64,000 nt of DNA from Eunapius fragilis (GCA_963681505.1 OY811974.1:12061412-12125411), one strand, 5' to 3'; positions 1-11,342 are shown, counted from the stretch's first letter. Translations and numbers: made by a program. Notes: generated by a model from the letters alone, not told the origin.

Positions 1-3000
1 GGTCACTCTTCCGCCAATAAACTGACCGATGCTGTTCAGACGACTGGCCTTCATAGAGCCGTGTTCGATGCCGGTTGTATAACTGCAGCAGTACTTGCAA
101 ATAAGATACACTGCACAAACGATTAGTACAAGGTAGACAGGAAAAACAAACTGCAGGCCAGTTTTAGTGACCTGGTCCATGTTTGCGAGAAAGCACAGCG
201 GCTGCTGGCCAATGAATCCGAGATCAAGGGTGATGATATAAAAAACAGCCGCTACACTTTGCATGCTGTTTGATAAGAGAACGTCACGGTTGCCAATCAC
301 GACGTTTGCGTAAAAGATGAGTCCGTAGAGGGTGCCCTGGGTCACGGTTAGGTTGAGGACGAAGAGAAAAATCACGAGAATTGGTCCCATCGCGGAGTAT
401 AACAAGATGTAGGCTAACCACGTCTTCGCACAGTAGTCCACACAATTCGAAGAGCCGAAGCCAAGACTGAAACCTTCCTTGCATTTGCCACATAATGGAC
501 CCGTGCGATTACCGCTACATATGACGTAATTGCGAAGCATTTCACTAGTTAAATTGGTAAAGTTATCCTTGCCGTTCTCCCTACAGTACATAAAAGGACA
601 CGTTCTGACCAGCGCTGACGTGTTGTTATACACCCCCAGCCATTGTGTTGTTCGACTCAGTGTGCCGTCTGCAATGTTACAGCTCACCCCTGGGGCGTTT
701 TGGTAAGGTTTTGAGCATGCACACAAACTATTGTCGGCATTGTGAGAGAATCCTAGCCCACAGGGTAGCAGGGTCACGCTGACTATCTTAGGTACATTGC
801 CACGTGACGTCGACAACAATAGGTCAAACCTAGTGTTCTCTGGTCCGTAAACGTGGTACTCCAATGTGGAGTTGGTTTTGTTAACCCAACTGAGGTACTC
901 TTGGATGCCAAGCCACACTTTGAATTGCAGGTCAGAACTCATTGTGGCGTAAACCAAACTCGGAGAGCTTACATTTGCTAGGTCCAACGCTCTAGTCCTA
1001 AATCGGATAGCCTTGCCAGGGTATGAAATAATGTTCAATCGTCCATCAGAGCTATAATTGCATTTTGTTCCCTGTTCACAGTCACTCGGACCAAACTCTA
1101 CGGTTACGGGAAATGACGCAATCTCGTTTCGCTCGCGGATACCAAAGAGGCGCATGTAATCGTCTAATGAAGGCGGTGAGTACGACTGCTGCAGCCAGCA
1201 GTTATATATGGGCGTGGCGTAGACAGAATTTCCCGCCTCCTGTGCTGTGTTATTGCTGAAAAGGGTTTTTGCATTATTGCCAACGAACTGAATAGAGCAG
1301 AGAGAAAAGGAATAAGTCGTGTTGTTATTAATCATCCTCGAAAGAGTGCTGGACTGTCTTGATACTAAAGAGTCACCATCTACATAAATAGCTCCTCCCA
1401 CTCTAGTGGCATTATTCTCAATAAACATGACGTAACAGTTCTCATGAAAGTAAAGCTTTGAATTCTGCGCCAGCGAAACTGCTCCACCATCGTCACCTGT
1501 GTTACCTTTAAATGTAATCGTGCCGTAAAAGTGAAGTTTCCCTCCTCGAATCTCAATGGCACCATTAGGACCATTACTATAAAACTTGCTCTCGCTAACG
1601 TCGATGTTGTTCACTTGGTTGGCGTATATAGCCGCACCCTGAATATCCTTATCCGGATCTATTCTACAGCTATTACAATGATTGTTGCATACCAACACAC
1701 CAGAGAGGTTCAGACTGAACGTTTTCTGGCTATAGGTATCGTCAAACGATCCGGCGTAGATAGCCGCTCCAACGAATGCGTCATTGCTGGAAAAGTTGGA
1801 TTTAAGAACAGTAACTCCATTTTCAGTATTGCCCATGAAAGCGTTTGACAATTGGAACTTAAAAATAGCTCCACCAAATTTAGCGGAGTTACCCGTGAAT
1901 GTACAGTTATTGATAGCGAGAGTAGAATCAATAAAGTTGTATGCAACAATTCCTCCTCCGGTGGCATCTGCTGAGTTATTTTTGAATTCAGTACCAATTA
2001 CGTCGATACGCTCCAGGTTGATTACATAAACGGCTCCTCCCAATTGCGATGCATTGTTGCTCTCAAAACTGCTATTCCTAATCGTAGCTCGCCCTTCCAA
2101 ATAGTAAGCTAACGCTCCACCGATGACAGCCTTGTTGTTGTAAAAGTGTGACTGAGAGACAGTTATAGTTCCAGATTTGCCGATGGCCGACATGGCACCG
2201 CCATAATTGGCTGAGTTGTTGTAGAATAGACATCTTGTGATTGCAACGGTACCTGCAATGCTATACACAGCAATGGCTCCGCCTACATTGCTTCGAAAGA
2301 CGCTTTCCAAAATGTTCACTGTTAACGACCACTGACCACCTGTAATAAACACTGCAGAATAACTTAAGAGTAGGTCACTGCCACTATTGAAGTTGCTTAC
2401 GACGGTTGTGTTGGTCAATTGACAATCCGAGCCTATACCTATTAGTGCCGACCCAAGCTGTGCTGAGTTGTTAGAGAATAAGGAGTTATTGACGACGACG
2501 CCTTGATTCCACAGGGTTAAACCGGCGCTAATGTACGGCAGCTGCAGGTTGGAATACTGAATCCAATTGTACTTGTATACCAAATCTGTGAAATTGCACG
2601 CGTCGACTCGCAAAGTAGATTCGCCTGAGGTCTGACTTTGAGCTTGATAGAATACAGCACCAGAACAGTTACTATAGCAACCCGAGAACTCGACTTCGTT
2701 AAGAAAAGCGTCTGTTAGCTCACACCCGTACAAGCCAATGCCGGTGAATTGATTTACACTTACCTGTACCAAGGAGACATGGACCACTGACTTTAAAAGT
2801 AGGACAACACGAGTTGGCTCCAGCAAACCATAAAGGCCTTCAATATCATCGCGTGTCTGACCACAACCCAGAAACGTAACATTTTGGATGGTGAGGTTCG
2901 TAACCGCTGCGAATTCGAATCCTCCGTCGCCATGACACTGAACGGTCGTAAGCTCCGCGGCTACTCCTGAAATGCCTATGTTTGTGAGGTTTGAAACCCT

Positions 3001-3195
3001 GCACGACCTCCCTGGTGGTATGTGATGTTCCCCCGCGCTCAACACCAAAGTAGTGTTCGAGTTCAAGGTCCCATTGCACAGATACTCTTCCAAGGAAGGG
3101 CCACCTTCTGAAGATACAGCAACACTCACGCACTCCCCTTTGCCGAGGATCGCGATGAAGACGATTAATTTCAAAACTGAGGGAAACTTCATCAT
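1..3195 (-). CDS. Pmp-like beta-helix multipass membrane protein, partial (3' end beyond window)
   Basis: The frame is open from an ATG at 3195 to the left edge (1065 codons), with no intron seen. The N-terminus is a hydrophobic signal peptide (MMKFPSVLKLIVFIAILG), followed by a Cys/Asn-rich region and many beta-helix coils with GGAI-type and F..N motifs, as in chlamydial Pmp passenger repeats. A Cys-rich stalk (GPLCGKCKEGFSLGFG) and the first membrane segments follow. The window ends within the membrane domain at ASRLNSIGQFIGGRVT. It is a close paralogue of the complete gene at 21353-25489 in the same orientation; the aligned part is 19 residues shorter, mainly from changes in the helix core. 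A TATA box lies 34 bp upstream. The likely role is a cell-surface receptor or adhesion protein, by architecture only; the ligand is unknown. Confidence 0.85.
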   Translation of the reverse strand, partial: MMKFPSVLKLIVFIAILGKGECVSVAVSSEGGPSLEEYLCNGTLNSNTTLVLSAGEHHIPPGRSCRVSNLTNIGISGVAAELTTVQCHGDGGFEFAAVTNLTIQNVTFLGCGQTRDDIEGLYGLLEPTRVVLLLKSVVHVSLVQVSVNQFTGIGLYGCELTDAFLNEVEFSGCYSNCSGAVFYQAQSQTSGESTLRVDACNFTDLVYKYNWIQYSNLQLPYISAGLTLWNQGVVVNNSLFSNNSAQLGSALIGIGSDCQLTNTTVVSNFNSGSDLLLSYSAVFITGGQWSLTVNILESVFRSNVGGAIAVYSIAGTVAITRCLFYNNSANYGGAMSAIGKSGTITVSQSHFYNNKAVIGGALAYYLEGRATIRNSSFESNNASQLGGAVYVINLERIDVIGTEFKNNSADATGGGIVAYNFIDSTLAINNCTFTGNSAKFGGAIFKFQLSNAFMGNTENGVTVLKSNFSSNDAFVGAAIYAGSFDDTYSQKTFSLNLSGVLVCNNHCNSCRIDPDKDIQGAAIYANQVNNIDVSESKFYSNGPNGAIEIRGGKLHFYGTITFKGNTGDDGGAVSLAQNSKLYFHENCYVMFIENNATRVGGAIYVDGDSLVSRQSSTLSRMINNNTTYSFSLCSIQFVGNNAKTLFSNNTAQEAGNSVYATPIYNCWLQQSYSPPSLDDYMRLFGIRERNEIASFPVTVEFGPSDCEQGTKCNYSSDGRLNIISYPGKAIRFRTRALDLANVSSPSLVYATMSSDLQFKVWLGIQEYLSWVNKTNSTLEYHVYGPENTRFDLLLSTSRGNVPKIVSVTLLPCGLGFSHNADNSLCACSKPYQNAPGVSCNIADGTLSRTTQWLGVYNNTSALVRTCPFMYCRENGKDNFTNLTSEMLRNYVICSGNRTGPLCGKCKEGFSLGFGSSNCVDYCAKTWLAYILLYSAMGPILVIFLFVLNLTVTQGTLYGLIFYANVVIGNRDVLLSNSMQSVAAVFYIITLDLGFIGQQPLCFLANMDQVTKTGLQFVFPVYLVLIVCAVYLICKYCCSYTTGIEHGSMKASRLNSIGQFIGGRVT

Positions 3196-3228
3196 GTTGA
3201 ATTAACTGCATGCAGTGACGCATAATGG

Positions 3229-3237
3229 CCTTATATA
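3229..3237 (-). promoter_or_regulatory. TATA box of the left-edge beta-helix gene
   Basis: The minus strand reads TATATAAGG, 34 bp upstream of the ATG at 3195. If it acts as a TATA box the 5' leader is only a few bases long. The paralogue at 21353 also has a TATATA-type box upstream of its likely start. Confidence 0.5.
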
Positions 3238-3239
3238 CT

Positions 3240-3330
3240 CAGTGGCGATCCAGCGGAGGGGAGGGGGGGGGGGGGGGGGGGGGGGTTTCCGGGGGTCGTA
3301 ACCCCTCCCCCTCCCCCTCAGGGCCATGAT
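3240..3330. repeat. AGTGGCG-type repeat fragment with poly-G run
   Basis: AGTGGCGATCCAGCGGAGG leads into a run of G (3263-3285) and then a C/T-rich stretch. Similar long G or C runs occur at 17230, 20305, 49134, 54430 and 56910, some next to a 'ctacgccac' motif, the complement of GTGGCGTAG. This suggests a dispersed short element whose end carries the run. Run lengths may be unreliable in the assembly. Confidence 0.4.
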
Positions 3331-3539
3331 GAAGTCATGTATCATTTGTGTTATAAGATTATTGTAGCATGCAATTATAATAATGTGCCTTTACAATCAC
3401 TGACAACAAACATGCCAAAAAACCCTAAACCCTATCCACACACCAATTCATGCAAACTGCGAAGGCTACCTTCCTCTGCATGCTGCAACCTTGCACGGGA
3501 GAGCAAAAAATTAAGGCTCTAGCATTGCATCGAACTATT

Positions 3540-3880
3540 TAAGGTGAGGTTAAGCGTCTGGTAGATGTTTGTAATGGCCTTTGACTTGCTGCACTGCAGC
3601 TGCAAGGGCCAGGCGGGCTGCCAGACGAGAGACTGAGCACAGCGCTTCTTCCCCCCAACAGCCATAAGTCTCTACTGCCAAGGGGAAACAGACCCAACCT
3701 AGCTCTCTGCACTTCTGATCGTTGGCCGCATGTTTGCGAGCTTCGGCATTACCAGCTGCTGACCCACCTGTAGCTCCCGCTTCATTCGATGTCTTGGAGT
3801 TAAGCGGAGAGAACGGTTAAATCAAAAGCAGCTGGCTTGCCACTCAACCAGTTGGGCACCATGCAAGATGTCTGCTGGCC
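3540..3880 (-). pseudogene. Reverse-transcriptase C-terminal tail, decayed
   Basis: The minus strand encodes MVPNW, KPAAFDLTV and then PLAVETYGCWGEEA, interrupted by stops. These motifs mark the C-terminal tail of an invertebrate retrotransposon polyprotein, which I cannot assign to a clade. Related tails lie at 54995-55290 and 59545-61540, and a scrap coding AAFDLT lies on the plus strand near 6500. It is a dead fragment. Confidence 0.6.
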
Positions 3881-3899
3881 GGCTACGTGAGCTATTCAG

Positions 3900-5175
3900 A
3901 ATATCATTATATTATACCACGCGTCTTATTGTTTGCTGACCGCGATGAAACGGCCAATGCTTAGGCCCTGTCGATTTCCGGCTGTCTTTTCTTTTTCCCC
4001 CGTAATTTACGAAAAAATTACGGACAAAATGCAGGAATCGCCAGCGATATCGCTCCGCGTGTATCGGGCCTAACAGTACTGCTAAACGAGCGAGAGGTTA
4101 AGCTTTGCACAATACAAAATGGCGTATCGCGTGTTGCTCTCGTCTCGATCGCATAACGGATGCATGCGCCTTGGTACAATAGCCCAAGCAACATTTTAAT
4201 AACCTGGGAAAAAGAACTTAACGTTCAAAAGAACTTTGCCTCCATGTCCATGCAAATCATGTACGTTTGGATATAATGGATGTGTGTCGCAAAAAAATTC
4301 CCGCGCGCCCTCTCGCCTTCATCATGATGGCCTCACCCCACCACATTCCTGCATCCGCCCCTGATACTATAGGTCGTTAAAAATACGTGTATTCTCTTTT
4401 TATTAATACACAATAATTAATAATAATACTAAAATAATGGTGGCTTGGCCTTGATATTTCAGAGGGCTCACCATGTGCACTATGCCCAGGTAGTACACTT
4501 AACCACCTTGGCCACCATGCAGTTACTTGCAAGTATGGTGCATGGTGATTTGGTAACTTGGCATAAAATGATTAGGGACATCCTGGCGGAGACATGTCGT
4601 TGGGCTCACATAGAGGTTAAGGTGGAAGTCGGCAACAACTTAAGTATAGAGACCACAGTAAGACCCGTCTAGCTGACATACTACTTCCTAACTGATTTTT
4701 GGTGAGAACAGCAGCAATAGATGTGTCCATCACCTCACCGCTAAACCCTGTTTTTTTATTGGAAGCAGGAGTGTCAGCCACAGCTGCATGCTGCCCAGGC
4801 CACTGAGTCTAGGAAACACCACACCAATTAATGACCAGATCTAGGATGGGTATGCGTCCTTATGGTCGTGGGCAAAAGAAGCCACTGCCACTATTTCATC
4901 TGTATAGCCTCAAGACTTGCCACCTCCATGTATCGGCCAAAGTGCATCGTACTTAATGGCCGACTGAATCTCCATCTGCAGGGCTAATGCTGCAGCTATC
5001 CTCTCTAGGATAGCTCGTCTACCTTAGAGCTGAACTTTGTATTTAATCAGTGTTGCTACTGTAATAATGTACATGAATAATATATACAAAATTTTACAGT
5101 ACATTGATACATAGATAACACACATGCAAACGCAAAATTCATGTGGACACCATGAATAATATATTATAATTATTA
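3900..5175. other. Intergenic, no gene recognised
   Basis: AT-rich sequence with only short ORFs lacking recognisable motifs. The 75-codon ORF at 4445-4672 resembles nothing I know. No tRNA-like fold or long repeat was noticed. Confidence 0.4.
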
Positions 5176-6094
5176 CAGTAGCGGCTCGCAGATTGCGACA
5201 ATTTACATATCCCACAGGAAAATATGCCCTATTCATAGCGATGTTAGTTTATGTGTTTGTGTTCCTAGCGATCGCTAGAACCCACCGCTAATGAGTTCAC
5301 GTAGTGATGGAATCTCATTAGTAGGTGGTTTATGTCAACTATACCCTGTTGATCCTCCCAGCGGTTATTAACTGCATGCAAACCTTCATATTCCCTTTGG
5401 CTGGAATGAAAACAAACTTACCTGTACACACCTCACCCTTTTACATAAAGATAGCCATGCATAAGCATTTAAAAAGTCATCACTCCACCTTTTCTTTTCA
5501 CCTTTGCACATGACAACATGTGCATCATCAGCTGGGGATAGGCATCTGAGGAGTTTGTAGAACATGATGCTTGGTAAGGTGCTGTTGTATTGTCATGTAA
5601 TTCCTTCACTCATATAGTATGCAGGTCACATCATATTGTACGCAGGCCGGCATTTGCACAAGATGCACATACCTTATGTGCACATGCATGCATATGTAGG
5701 TGGTTTAGCTGGTCAATCATGCCATTTGTGTTGTCTGTATTACACCAAGGTGTTGGAGCTGGCATTAATATGCAACCTGCCTATCTGTCGTCAGCTGCCC
5801 ATCTAGAGCCAGTCTTTATGTATAAGGGTGAGGTGTGTACAGGTAAGCTTGTTTTCATTCCAGCCAAAGGGAGTATGAAGGTTTGCATGCAGTTAATAAC
5901 TGCTGGGAGGATCAACAGGGTATAGTTGACATAAACCACCTTCTAATGAGATTCCATTACCATGTGAATCTCATTAGCGGTGGGTTCTAGCGATCGCTAG
6001 GAACACAAACACCTAACCTAACATCACTATGAATATGGGGCATACTTTCCCAATGTGGGATATGCATATTGTCACAATGTGCGAGCCGCTACTG
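5176..6094. mobile_element. Foldback MITE with CAGTAGCGG ends and TA flanks (Tc1/mariner-like)
   Basis: Two inverted arms of about 280 bp (5176-5455 and 5815-6094) flank a 360-bp spacer. The ends are CAGTAGCGGCTCG and its complement, each next to TA, the target of Tc1/mariner elements. Landmarks that pair across the arms include CTAGCGATCGCTAG and GATCCTCCCAGC. No transposase is present. A half copy lies at 54484-54606. The superfamily is inferred from the TA flanks only. Confidence 0.7.
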
Positions 6095-6778
6095 TATTAT
6101 ACAAGATAGTCTATGCCTTAATATAATTCACCTACAACACAATGTAAACTGCTATCAGATGGTGGTTAGGCATTAGCCAGACACCACCTAATTCCTTAGT
6201 TTGTTCTCTTTGTCCTGATAAAGCATTGGACAAATTAGGTCACCGCTTGCAAGTGAGGAGGTGATGTGTCACAAACAGGCACAACTTGCTTTGAAATGAA
6301 TTGTTCAATACCTTCTGTCATGCCTCTTTATCAGCTCACCTTGAGGTTGGATGTGGCTGAAGGCTAAAACTAGACTCGTGTGTAGTGAAATATTTGGAAA
6401 ATTCAGTTTGGCCCTTGTTGAGAGCCATCCTATCCCGCTCTCTGTAAACTGCATGCGCATGTTAGGTAAAGTGCATGTGTATTTAATTATACGTTACAAA
6501 CGCTGCTTTTGATTTAACCGCGTGTCTCTCCACTTAACGCTGTCTTAACAATTTAACATCCGGAAATTTCTGAGTCTGGATTATGAATATTAGTTAAAGA
6601 TAGGATAGAAGAGAGAAGATGTGACATACATTACTTATAATTCCTTTTAGCATAACATTAAAAACATCTATTTTATTAATGTTAGAGGTATGGACTCACC
6701 TTCATTTCAGAAGGGTAATAACAAGAAAGTACCCACTTCAGGCAAACCCAGCCCTGTGAGTATAAGTATGTGTGCGTG

Positions 6779-6851
<73 letters not shown>

Positions 6852-7111
6852 ATGTTTGTAGGCCCTACCATATATATGAGCACGTTATTGAACCAGACCT
6901 TTCATGAACCAGGTTAAGGGGCACCTCCCCTCAATCATGATGGCTAGTAAGGCTGGCTGCCATAATCTTGTGATGCATCCAGGGTGCATGACACTGCATG
7001 CACCGATGCAGGGAAAGGGACTATGTAGGCTTACGATAACTAACATACAAGTTGGCATTTAGGCATTGTTGGACCGTCACAAACTAGCTATAACAGACAC
7101 AAGCTTTTAAT
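6095..7111. other. Intergenic, reverse-transcriptase scrap and TG microsatellite
   Basis: Around 6497-6545 the plus strand codes AAFDLT, a scrap of the same reverse-transcriptase tail found at 3540-3880 on the other strand. The rest is non-coding apart from the TG run. Confidence 0.35.
6772..6850. repeat. (TG)n microsatellite
   Basis: Almost pure TG dinucleotides for about 75 bp. The open frame across it (poly Cys-Val) is an artefact. Confidence 0.95.
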
Positions 7112-8412
7112 TGGTATTTGCCTAACGACTGCAACATATGTTAAAGAAATCAAGCAGTTAATTAATTTCAATCCTGAGTTATAGGGATTTTAAAGTGTTG
7201 CAAACATCCATATGACAACTAGATTTCAATTATTAAAAGTGGTTAAGTAACTGTATCAAATCCCAAAATATTCAAAGCTCTCTATTAACAACATTATTCA
7301 AGATTACGGTGTGCGATAATTAATTTTAATAACTAATAATAAGTAGCACGTGATCTGGATATGCCAACTGATTTCAAGTTCCTACGTTCAATAGTGAGTT
7401 ATTAACATTTAAGACCATCATTGCTTTAAAGTTATTAAGGTTGATGCTGTTATGTGGTAAAAATTTTTAATTATCATAAATGAAGCACATAACACTTTTG
7501 ATAATGGATTATTTAATGGTGCGTTTTAAAAACTCAAAGTTAATAAAAGCGTAGGGGTCATATAACAAGTTTGATCACAGTATACACAGTTATAATAAGA
7601 TTACACGAATACCTAGAAATACTGTTTTTGATGTTTGAGTAGTGGATTCAGACGCTTATTCCTACTTGCATCATGATGTGGGTGCAGCTCTTTCCTCGAT
7701 TGAACACACTAAGAAACAAATGTACTCACAAGCTGCTGATATGATCAATGCATCTTTTACACCATTTGTTGTGACAGCTAATGGGGCACTGGGTCTTAAG
7801 GCAAAGACGTTTATGCGTCATTTGGCTGAAAAAATAGATGCAATTTGGCACAAGTCAAACAGTGAAGTGCTGGGTTATGTACCGCGTGCAAGGATGCTTT
7901 TTGCTGTCCTTCGTGCCACAAATCTGTGCATTCGTGGCAGAAGAGTGAAATGGAGAAGGATGGAGATTGAAGATGGAGCAGGGGTTCCATTCTTACCAGA
8001 ATGAATTTCAGCACTCAATGCTTCTCGTGTTTCTGTGTTTTATTTTATTTATTTATCTATTTATTAATTTATAACAAGTTTAATTTGATTAGTTGTGTTG
8101 AATATTAACTATTAATAGTAAAACGCCAATCAAATTTCACACTAATCTTTTTCAAAGTCTCATCAATTTCATTCAGCAGTTTATACATCACGTTATTAAT
8201 TAAAAGTTGTCGTACATTGTTCTAGTTGATTGCAAGCTATTTGATTTTATCTTTTGAACTGCTAAAGATGAACGAATTGTAACAATGCGGTTCGTATTTG
8301 ACAAAATGTGGTCATGGTACGTTCATAAATTCATTTAGATCGACAATCCTATTAAGAAATTATATTCATTTAAAAGCGTTGCGCTCTTTCGCAAAGACAC
8401 TGTATAATTTGA
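7112..8412. repeat. Dispersed repeat, second copy inverted at 61745-62437
   Basis: The blocks 7240-7570 and 8090-8330 match the reverse complement of 61745-62330, which lacks the middle 500 bp. Both copies share an end motif near CTTTCGCAAA (8390 and 62418) and the stretch TCCTGAGTTATAGGGATTTT (7175 and 62387). The longer copy carries a coding remnant at 7642-8004. It is probably a transposon family, class undetermined. Confidence 0.6.
7642..8004 (+). pseudogene. C-terminal tail of a mobile-element polyprotein
   Basis: A 120-residue frame has FTPFVVTANGALG, FMRHLAEKIDAIW, and LRATNLCIRGRRVKW...EDGAG. This pattern (RARL.FA.LRAT..C.RG.R..W) recurs at the C-terminus of reverse-transcriptase-like mobile-element proteins in cnidarians and sponges; that is from memory of the family, not from a search. 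No catalytic domain is present. It sits inside the dispersed repeat 7112-8412. Confidence 0.45.
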
Positions 8413-9055
8413 CATAGCTTGCATTAGTATTGCACAGCCATGGAGCACTTTCAAGTCTCCGTCAATGGCACATCTTATGAAAGTGCCGTTACAAAGATGC
8501 CTACATATTTTGTACAGCTGCTATAAAGTGTGGAACATAACCATTAGATATCAGTTATATAGATATTGTAAAACCATACCCATTTTAAGGAAGCCCGGGG
8601 AATGGTATAAAAAAAAGGATCGATAATTACCGATGGGCCTCATACCTTATGGAACCGCTGTTAGTGAGGCTACATTCTGCAACTTACATGTACAGCACTG
8701 CATTTAGTCCGTTTCTCCATACACCCTTCCTACTCAGCGGTGTGGGCACGAGGATACGTAACCCGTGAGCATCAATTATTAATTGATATGCCTCTCCCTC
8801 TCCCCTCATCATTCATCATGCGTAAGTATAATTAAAGGGAGGCTGAACTCGAAAAACAAGTGCCCTTCATATCAAAGATAATCACTAGTGTAGACTACAG
8901 TTTTTTTTTTCGTTTTTTTTTTCGTTTTTTTTTCATGCTTCGTTTGCGAGATATTCAAGTTTTGCATACGAAATTAGTCATGTGACTACAGCGTCACTTG
9001 GATCCAATTATTAATTGGTGTTATTACGTTAGAAAACTATCGTTCCCGTTTACAA

Positions 9056-9253
9056 ATGGGTGTTTTCTGTGCCGTTAGTGGATGCTTCAGTACAGCTTAC
9101 AAGCGCGACAACGGGATTTCGTTCCACCGTTTTCCTTTAGGCAATGCTCTTCTACTCAACCTTGTGAGCTTTGTGATGAATTTGTCATTTCATAGCGTAC
9201 TCGTAACTGTGTTCACAGTGGCTCGACGCGCTGGGCCTCTCGCTACCCATTAA
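9056..9253 (+). pseudogene. THAP zinc-finger fragment
   Basis: The 65-residue frame begins MGVFCAVSGCFSTAYKRDN and continues ISFHRFPLG: the first half of a THAP (C2CH) finger with C-x4-C and the FHRFP box. The second CH pair is not recognisable and the frame ends soon after. THAP domains bind DNA in P-element-type transposases and in host factors derived from them. Given the surrounding TIRs it is a transposon relic. Confidence 0.6.
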
Positions 9254-9645
9254 GGAAAATGCGCGAGTTTGTAGCATCCACTGTGAGCTAGAGGCAACGG
9301 AATTCTTTCCCTTATCATTGCCACGGTTCCAGCTAAAGCGACACGAAGCACTAGCGGGTTTAAGCATACTGTGGCAAATTCAGGGTGATCCACAATGCAG
9401 GTCAACCTGACCGATTCTTGTGAGAATATACTGAGTACGTCCTCCAACTCACGGCAGCACACACACTCACGCTCGGTAGCTTGCGGAATACACTGCGCAC
9501 ACGAACACCACAATGTATGTCCAAGACGGCTCTCAGGTGGAGGGCTCTCGTGCTCTTCGATATCGCTATCATCGGCACTGTCTTTGACATGGACTATTGA
9601 AGTTCTTCGTGTAGGTTCAAATGAGTATGGACGTACCGCCATCAT
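9250..9645 (-). pseudogene. P2RX7-C-like Cys-rich domain fragment
   Basis: A 131-residue frame contains WCSCAQCIPQATERECVCC, then CIVDHPEFATVCLNPLVLRV. The spacing W-C-x-C-x2-C ... E-C-x-C-C ... C ... H-x2-F-x3-C-L-N matches the intracellular C-terminal P2RX7-like domain that also spreads in invertebrate transposons. The usual end of the domain is missing. It converges tail to tail with the THAP fragment. Confidence 0.55.
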
Positions 9646-10257
9646 TAATAAGACTACAATACAACAATAATACGTTGCAATTAATAATTGGATCCAAGTG
9701 ACGCGCTATGACGCGAAACTTTGTATGCCTATATCTTTAAAAGTAAACAAGTTTAAGGTGTACGGATTGGACTATAAGCCAATCAGGTAGAGTACATCCA
9801 TTTAAGAAAATAAAAAAAATAACGAAAAAAGCCAGTTCAGCCTCCCTTTAAAGCTAGATTCATCTTGGAATGTTTATGGAATGCACCATCTATTTGCTAG
9901 AACAACTAATAATTTTTGTTCGTTTCAATAGCACTATTCTTTTGCGGGTATATGTAGCACGCATGGTTCAACACTTTTCGCTTCTAAACAGTTTCCTCCA
10001 TTACTGGCTCCTCAACTCGTTACCCAGCTCCATGATCACATGATGGGTTTCATTGGCAAGTCAATTAAAGTCGCTGGTTTAGTGACTACGCTAGGCAACT
10101 TAGCCTCACTAATTTTGTTTAACATGCTGCTGAATTTTGTCGCTGTGTTGTGGTGTGTCTAAACATCATGCACGTGATATAAAACGGTGAGTACAAAAGC
10201 GACTATCGCTAGGCTGAGCAGCAGAGTTGTTACGTAGTCTTTAGATTTAGATGTGTA

Positions 10258-11342
10258 TGTTACGGCCCGATTTAAAACTTTTGACCCGTTTTAAAACGGG
10301 TCGACCCAATTTAAAGCGGGTTAACCCATTTCCAAGCAGGTCGACCGGCTTTAAAACGGGCTAATTATTTTTATAAGAACACGTGGAATTTCAAAGTGTG
10401 CGTTTCTCTGTTCAGTTGCATTTTTTGGCATTTGGCTATGAAATGGATATGAACGATCGAGAGGAGTTTGGAGCCTTTCTTGCCGAGAAGTTTTCCTCCA
10501 ATGATAGAGGAACTAGCGGTGTAGTTTACAAGGACTTAGGAGACAAAATTAAAACCGCCATAAAAGACCCTTCGTCTGTTGACAAGAACTTGCGCTTCTT
10601 TGTTAAGAAGAAGGGATTCCAGATTCTGAACATCCTTAGTCTAGGAGCTCGCGATGTTCTTGTTGTTCCAGTAAAAGAACAGGTACTTCTCACTAAATTG
10701 TTTGTCAGTTGTAGACGACTATTGATGCGTGTTGTTGCCATTCATCACACACTGACATGAGAAAGCATGTGTTGGATTGCTTGATGCAAAATGAAATGGA
10801 ACCTTTTAATGGTGAGATGTTAAAAGGAAGAAGATAGTAAAGGAGACACAGCTACTTGAAATCATCTGCACATGTCGGAGCATAGAGGATGGTAACATGG
10901 TGGAATGCGACGTTTGCAAGGAATGGTTCCATCAAGGGTGCATGTATAACTGTACCAGAAAATGTTTGGAACACGCCTTCAACACCATGGATGTGGCAAG
11001 GATAAATAACGGCCCGCAATTCACGAACCAAACTTAGTTATATGTACTCAAGGAACTTGCCTTTTTAGATCTGTATTTTGTGTGCGCTCGTCGTTATTTT
11101 AATTTGCTGCATTGTATTTAATTCATTAAATTTTCTGAATCTATACACTGTTAACTGATCCAGTTACTGGTACCCGGTTTCATAACCGGTCAACCCGCTT
11201 TAAAACGGGTCAGTTTTGCATATTGGTTTAAAAATCGGTCGACCCATTTTAGAACCGGTTGACCGGCTTTAAAACCGGTCGACCGGCTTTAAAACGGGCG
11301 ACCCGTTTTAAAACGGGTCAGGTTTTAAATTGGGCCGTAACA
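10258..11342. mobile_element. Internally deleted Ginger1-like element
   Basis: Ends are TGTTACGGCCC and GGGCCGTAACA, i.e. the TGT...ACA type of Ginger1 elements. Flanking 4-mers are TGTA and TATA (3 of 4 match). Inside both ends are palindromic arrays of the form ACCCGTTTTAAAACGGGT. The core fuses the N-terminal region of an integrase-type transposase with the post-protease region and PHD finger, so integrase core and protease are deleted. It lies inside the beta-helix pseudogene, whose homology resumes on both sides. Confidence 0.75.
10443..11010 (+). pseudogene. Deleted Ginger1 transposase: N-terminal region joined to PHD finger
   Basis: From the ATG at 10443 a frame (MNDREEFGAFLAEKF ... 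FVKKKGFQILNIL ... ARDVLVVPV) resembles the N-terminal region of KRBA2/Ginger1-type integrases. After a frame change, MRKHVLDCLM parallels MRTHLLDCLV, which follows the protease in the larger copy at 13662. A PHD-type Cys/His cluster follows (CTCRSIEDGNMVECDVC, EWFHQGC). The missing middle explains why the element is non-autonomous. Confidence 0.65.

Larger units (their letters stand above)
8833..9850. mobile_element. DNA transposon remnant with TIRs, carrying THAP and P2RX7-C-like fragments
   Basis: The ends are inverted repeats: TAAAGGGAGGCTGAACT at 8833 and its complement ending at 9850. An inner inverted pair around TCACTTGGATCCAATTATTA lies at 8993 and near 9700. Inside are a THAP zinc-finger start on the plus strand and a Cys-rich P2RX7-C-like domain on the minus strand. 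Both occur in P-like and related transposons. The element is about 1.0 kb, too short to be autonomous. No target duplication could be fixed. Confidence 0.65.
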
